Position numbers and translations under genes: made by a program
Assembly (NCBI RefSeq): GCF_014873915.1
Contig: NZ_JADBEJ010000004.1
Location: forward strand, 1,736,001-1,800,000
Length of the DNA: 64,000 bases
Direction of reading: 5' to 3'
DNA from: Amycolatopsis roodepoortensis
GTDB taxonomy: Bacteria > Actinomycetota > Actinomycetes > Mycobacteriales > Pseudonocardiaceae
Notes under the pieces: generated by a model
Told to the model about the DNA's origin: nothing
Databases searched by the model: none
The model's input: the letters and a program-made list of their open reading frames with translations, nothing else
Part shown: piece after piece, positions 61,474 through 64,000 of the stretch
Numbering within the stretch: position 1 is the first letter of the stretch
How the letters are laid out: each line of letters begins with the position of its first letter

Positions 61474-62397
61474 GTGCAGGCGACACCGGATCCGTCGATC
61501 GTCCGGATCGACGGTCCGTGGACTCATCGTGACGTCTCGGCGAACGGCATCCGGCTGCACGTCGCCGAACTCGGCGACGGGCCGCTGGTCGTGCTGCTGC
61601 ACGGGTTCGCCGAGTTCTGGTGGGCCTGGCATCACCAGCTGAAGTCGCTCGCGGACGCCGGTTTCCGGGTGGTCGCGGTCGATCTGCGCGGCTATGGCGA
61701 CTCCGACAAGCCCCCGCGCGGCTACGACGCCTGGACTCTCGCCGGCGACGTCGGCGGGCTGATCAAGTCGCTCGGCGCGCGCAAGGCCCATCTCGTCGGG
61801 CACGCCTGGGGCGGCATGCTCGCGTGGACGGTCGGCGCGCTGCACCCGCGGCTGGTGGCGTCGGTCAGTGTGCTGGGCGGCGCGCATCCGCTGGCGTTGC
61901 GCCGGGCCGTCCGGCGGCCGGGGCAGCTGCGTGCTTCGGGACATCTGCTCCGCTTCCAAGTGCCGATGGCACCGGAAAAATGGCTGGTCAAGGACGACGC
62001 ACTCGCCGTCGAAGAGCTCTTCCGCGCCTGGTCCGGTCCACAGTGGACGGACACTTCCGACTTCACCGAGACACTGCGGACGTTCCGGCAGGCGATGCTG
62101 GTGCAGGGAGTGCCGCACAGCGCGCTCGAGTACTACCGATGGGCGTTCCGCGCCCAGTTCCGCGGCGAAGGACGCCGGTTCCGCGAAGCACTGCAAGACC
62201 GCTTCGCTCCCCGCGTGCTGCAACTGCACGGCGAGGAGGACCGGTGCGTCCTGCCCGACACCGCGGCGGCATCACGGCGCTGGGCGCCGGACGCCCGTCT
62301 CGAACGCTGGCCCGGCATCGGGCACTTCCCGCATCTGGAGGCCCCGGAGCGCACTTCGGCCGCGCTGCTGGGCTTCTTCCGTATCTTGGAAGCATGA
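61474..62397 (+). CDS. Epoxide-hydrolase-like alpha/beta hydrolase (EphE position)
   Basis: A 307-residue alpha/beta hydrolase with an epoxide-hydrolase layout. The oxyanion motif is LLHGFAEFWWAWHHQL, a conserved region is VAVDLRGYGDSDKP, and a charge-relay acid is in HGEEDRCVLP with His in GIGHFPHLEAPE. The nucleophile elbow reads LVGHAWGGMLAW, with Ala where epoxide hydrolases have Asp (GHDWGG). Hydrolysis through the usual ester intermediate is therefore doubtful. The stop overlaps the DUF1992 ATG by 3 nt (ATGA). Confidence 0.88.
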   Translation: MQATPDPSIVRIDGPWTHRDVSANGIRLHVAELGDGPLVVLLHGFAEFWWAWHHQLKSLADAGFRVVAVDLRGYGDSDKPPRGYDAWTLAGDVGGLIKSLGARKAHLVGHAWGGMLAWTVGALHPRLVASVSVLGGAHPLALRRAVRRPGQLRASGHLLRFQVPMAPEKWLVKDDALAVEELFRAWSGPQWTDTSDFTETLRTFRQAMLVQGVPHSALEYYRWAFRAQFRGEGRRFREALQDRFAPRVLQLHGEEDRCVLPDTAAASRRWAPDARLERWPGIGHFPHLEAPERTSAALLGFFRILEA

Positions 62398-62798
62398 CCG
62401 AGCGCAAACCGACGGGCGTGTCGTTCGAGTCCTGGGTGGACCGGCAGATCAGCGCCGCGGAGGCGAAGGGCGAGTTCGACGACCTGCCCGGCGCGGGAAA
62501 ACCGCTGCCGAAGACCGGAACCCAGGACAGCGCGCTGTCGTGGGTGGTGAACAAGGTCCGCGCCGAGGGGCACGACGTTTCGGCGCTGCTGCCGCCTTCG
62601 CTGGCGATCGCGAAGGAGCTCGACGACCTTCCGGACACCCTCGCGAAGGTGCGTCGTGAGGCGCGGGTGCGGGAGATCGTCGAGGACCTGAACGAACGGA
62701 TCCGCGCCGAGCACCGGCGTCCGGCGGGCGGTCCGGTGCTGCGGGCACGGCCGCTGGACGTGGACGAGGTCTTGGCCTCCTGGCGCGAAGCGCGCTAG
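62394..62798 (+). CDS. DUF1992 (DnaJC28-like) protein
   Basis: A 134-residue protein with the DUF1992 core WVDRQISAAEAKGEFDDLPGAGKPLP near residue 13. The rest is helical and charged (LPPSLAIAKELDDLPDTLAKVR, REARVREIVEDLNERIRAEHR). The family is widespread and uncharacterised. It is related to vertebrate DnaJ-like DNAJC28 but has no J-domain. The ATG at 62394 overlaps the preceding stop by 3 nt. Its 3' end overlaps the converging marP gene by 4 nt. Confidence 0.92.
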   Translation: MTERKPTGVSFESWVDRQISAAEAKGEFDDLPGAGKPLPKTGTQDSALSWVVNKVRAEGHDVSALLPPSLAIAKELDDLPDTLAKVRREARVREIVEDLNERIRAEHRRPAGGPVLRARPLDVDEVLASWREAR

Positions 62799-63979
62799 TT
62801 CGCGCAGGGCCCCGTCGACGTGTTCGCGCTCAGCGCCGGAGCCGTCTCGACCACCGGCCGCACCTGCTCCGACGTCAGCGTGAAGCCGGTCTCCGGATCC
62901 TCGACGGCCGCGCCGAAGACCACCCCGATGACCTCGCCCTCGGGGTTGATCATCGGGCCGCCCGAGTTACCGCTGCGCACCTGCCCGCGCACGGTGAACA
63001 CGTCCCGCTGCACGGTGTTCGCCTCGTAGATGTCCGGTCCGCGGAGGTTGATCCGGCCGCGCACTCTGGCCGGCGTCGCGGTGTACGGGCCGTCGAGCGG
63101 GTAGCCGAGCACGATCGCGTTGTCGCCGGCCCGCGCGACCCGTGGCGTGAACGGGAGCACGGGCGCCTGGAGCCGCGGCACCGCGAGCACGGCCACGTCG
63201 GCCTCGGGGTCGAAGTAGACGACCCTGGCCGGGAACTTGCCCGAAGTCGATTCGATGGCGACCTCGTCGGTCCCGGCGACGACGTGCGCGTTCGTCATCA
63301 CGCGCTGCGGCGCGACGACGAATCCGCTGCCCTCCAGCGCCCGCGAACACGAAGTCGCGTTGCCGCGGATCTTCACCACACTGCGGTGCACCTGTTTGAC
63401 GATCGCGCTCGCCTGCAGCGCGGTGTCCGGCGGGCTGGTGTCCTCGACGTTCGGCTTCTGGAACGGGTCCACAATGGACGGGAAGCCGGACGCGTCCAGC
63501 AGTTTGCGCAGTTCGCTCGGGAAGCCCTGCGCCGCTTCCGGCATCACGTTGTTCACTTCGCCGAGCACGACCGAGCTGTTGATCGACTTCGCCAGCCCGG
63601 GCACGCCTGAGACGGCCGTCAGCGGCGTCGCGATCAGCCACGCGACCACGAACACCACGGCGGCCTGAACGACCGCGCCGAGTGTCTTGTCGACGCCGGA
63701 AAGCTTGTCCGGGTTGATCTTCTGCCGCAGTCTCCGGCCCGCCCAGACCCCGAGGGTCTCGCCGAGCGCGACCAGGAACACCACGGTGGCCACCGCGAAG
63801 GCGACCTTCGCCGCCGGATGCTGGAAGAGCTCGACGATCAGCGGCGCGATCTTGATCCCGGCGAGCGCGCCGAGCACCACCCCGACCAGCGAGGGGAGGG
63901 CGATGATCACCCCTTGGAACGCGCCGGACACGCCCGCCAGCAGCGCGAGGAGGATCACCAGTACGTCGACCCAGTTCAC
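62795..63979 (-). CDS. marP: MarP-like membrane serine protease
   Basis: A 394-residue protein. The N-terminal part (residues 1-130) has four hydrophobic segments of the CvpA type. The periplasmic trypsin-like domain carries His232 (MTNAHVVAG), Asp261 (DVAVLAV) and Ser339 (RSGNSGGPM). Cys211 and Cys392 can form the disulfide seen in mycobacterial MarP, which stabilises the active site. MarP protects mycobacteria from acid by activating a peptidoglycan hydrolase. A similar role here is inference. The GTG at 63979 is 6 bp after a short upstream coding end, consistent with the conserved operon. Confidence 0.94.
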   Translation of the reverse strand: MNWVDVLVILLALLAGVSGAFQGVIIALPSLVGVVLGALAGIKIAPLIVELFQHPAAKVAFAVATVVFLVALGETLGVWAGRRLRQKINPDKLSGVDKTLGAVVQAAVVFVVAWLIATPLTAVSGVPGLAKSINSSVVLGEVNNVMPEAAQGFPSELRKLLDASGFPSIVDPFQKPNVEDTSPPDTALQASAIVKQVHRSVVKIRGNATSCSRALEGSGFVVAPQRVMTNAHVVAGTDEVAIESTSGKFPARVVYFDPEADVAVLAVPRLQAPVLPFTPRVARAGDNAIVLGYPLDGPYTATPARVRGRINLRGPDIYEANTVQRDVFTVRGQVRSGNSGGPMINPEGEVIGVVFGAAVEDPETGFTLTSEQVRPVVETAPALSANTSTGPCAN

Positions 63980-63985
63980 CGGCGC

Positions 63986-64000
63986 CTACTCCTTCTCCGG
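63986..64000 (-). CDS. C-terminal end of an upstream gene (partial)
   Basis: On the minus strand the last 15 bases read Pro-Glu-Lys-Glu-stop, ending 6 bp before the marP start. In mycobacteria the gene before marP encodes a Nudix-type CoA hydrolase. The fragment is too short to test this. It is listed because spacing and position suggest an operon. Confidence 0.3.
   Translation of the reverse strand, partial: PEKE

Overview
The window is high-GC actinobacterial chromosome, most likely Amycolatopsis or another member of the Pseudonocardiaceae. The evidence is the strong GC bias at third codon positions, many GTG starts, an actinobacterial gene order, and long palindromes at gene ends. From holB at about 3.3 kb to the right end, the order follows, with insertions, the mycobacterial block that I recall as Rv3644c to Rv3671c: holB, topA, a DUF1998 helicase, the Tad-type pilus genes, a 6C RNA, a HAD phosphatase, an Ms1-like RNA, a degenerate Fic-like protein, acs, a holin-like membrane protein, an epoxide-hydrolase-like protein and the MarP protease. 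This synteny comes from memory and was not computed.

Left part (0-16 kb). A partial alpha/beta hydrolase and a TetR regulator diverge around a perfect inverted repeat. Then come tRNA-Thr(CGT), a secreted protein with a C-terminal anchor, holB overlapping a transporter fused to a degenerate thymidylate-kinase domain, a four-gene leftward unit with two EspG-like paralogues, a TetR/VC0807-like/carboxylesterase operon, and topA. Middle-left (16-25 kb). A secreted trypsin-like protease is followed by a large 21-bp-period inverted repeat array, a possible WhiA-fold protein, two lipoproteins, the proton-pumping pyrophosphatase hppA, an MrfA-like helicase and a primase/polymerase-domain protein.

The Tad locus (25.6-30.1 kb, minus strand) is tightly packed with stop/start overlaps. 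It encodes a CpaE/Ssd-like ATPase, a TadA ATPase, TadB and TadC membrane proteins, a 57-residue pilin-like peptide and two pseudopilin-like proteins. Upstream lie two DnaA-box matches and the 6C RNA. The HAD gene and an Ms1-like RNA with a clear promoter and terminator follow. Next is a peptidoglycan-recycling cluster: NagZ, NamZ and a serine hydrolase, then a MurR-type regulator and MurQ. A nickel/cobalt permease interrupted by a frameshift follows.

From 40 to 48 kb there is an ArsR-controlled efflux gene, a secreted PHB-depolymerase-like esterase, another secreted hydrolase, a nitroreductase, and a GAF/PucR regulator-MHS transporter-3-hydroxybutyrate dehydrogenase operon. Together these suggest uptake and oxidation of 3-hydroxybutyrate released from polyester. 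From 48.5 to 64 kb lie the Fic-like/phosphoribosyltransferase pair, acs, an AT-hook protein, a cupin+MFS unit facing a DUF2848 gene across a GntR-type palindrome, a two-gene Thg1-like plus P-loop kinase unit (candidate RNA repair), a VIT-family transporter, a second 21-bp-period array, a POT peptide transporter, nhaA, and the holin-like/EphE-like/DUF1992/marP group. I see no insertion sequence, prophage, CRISPR array or rRNA operon.
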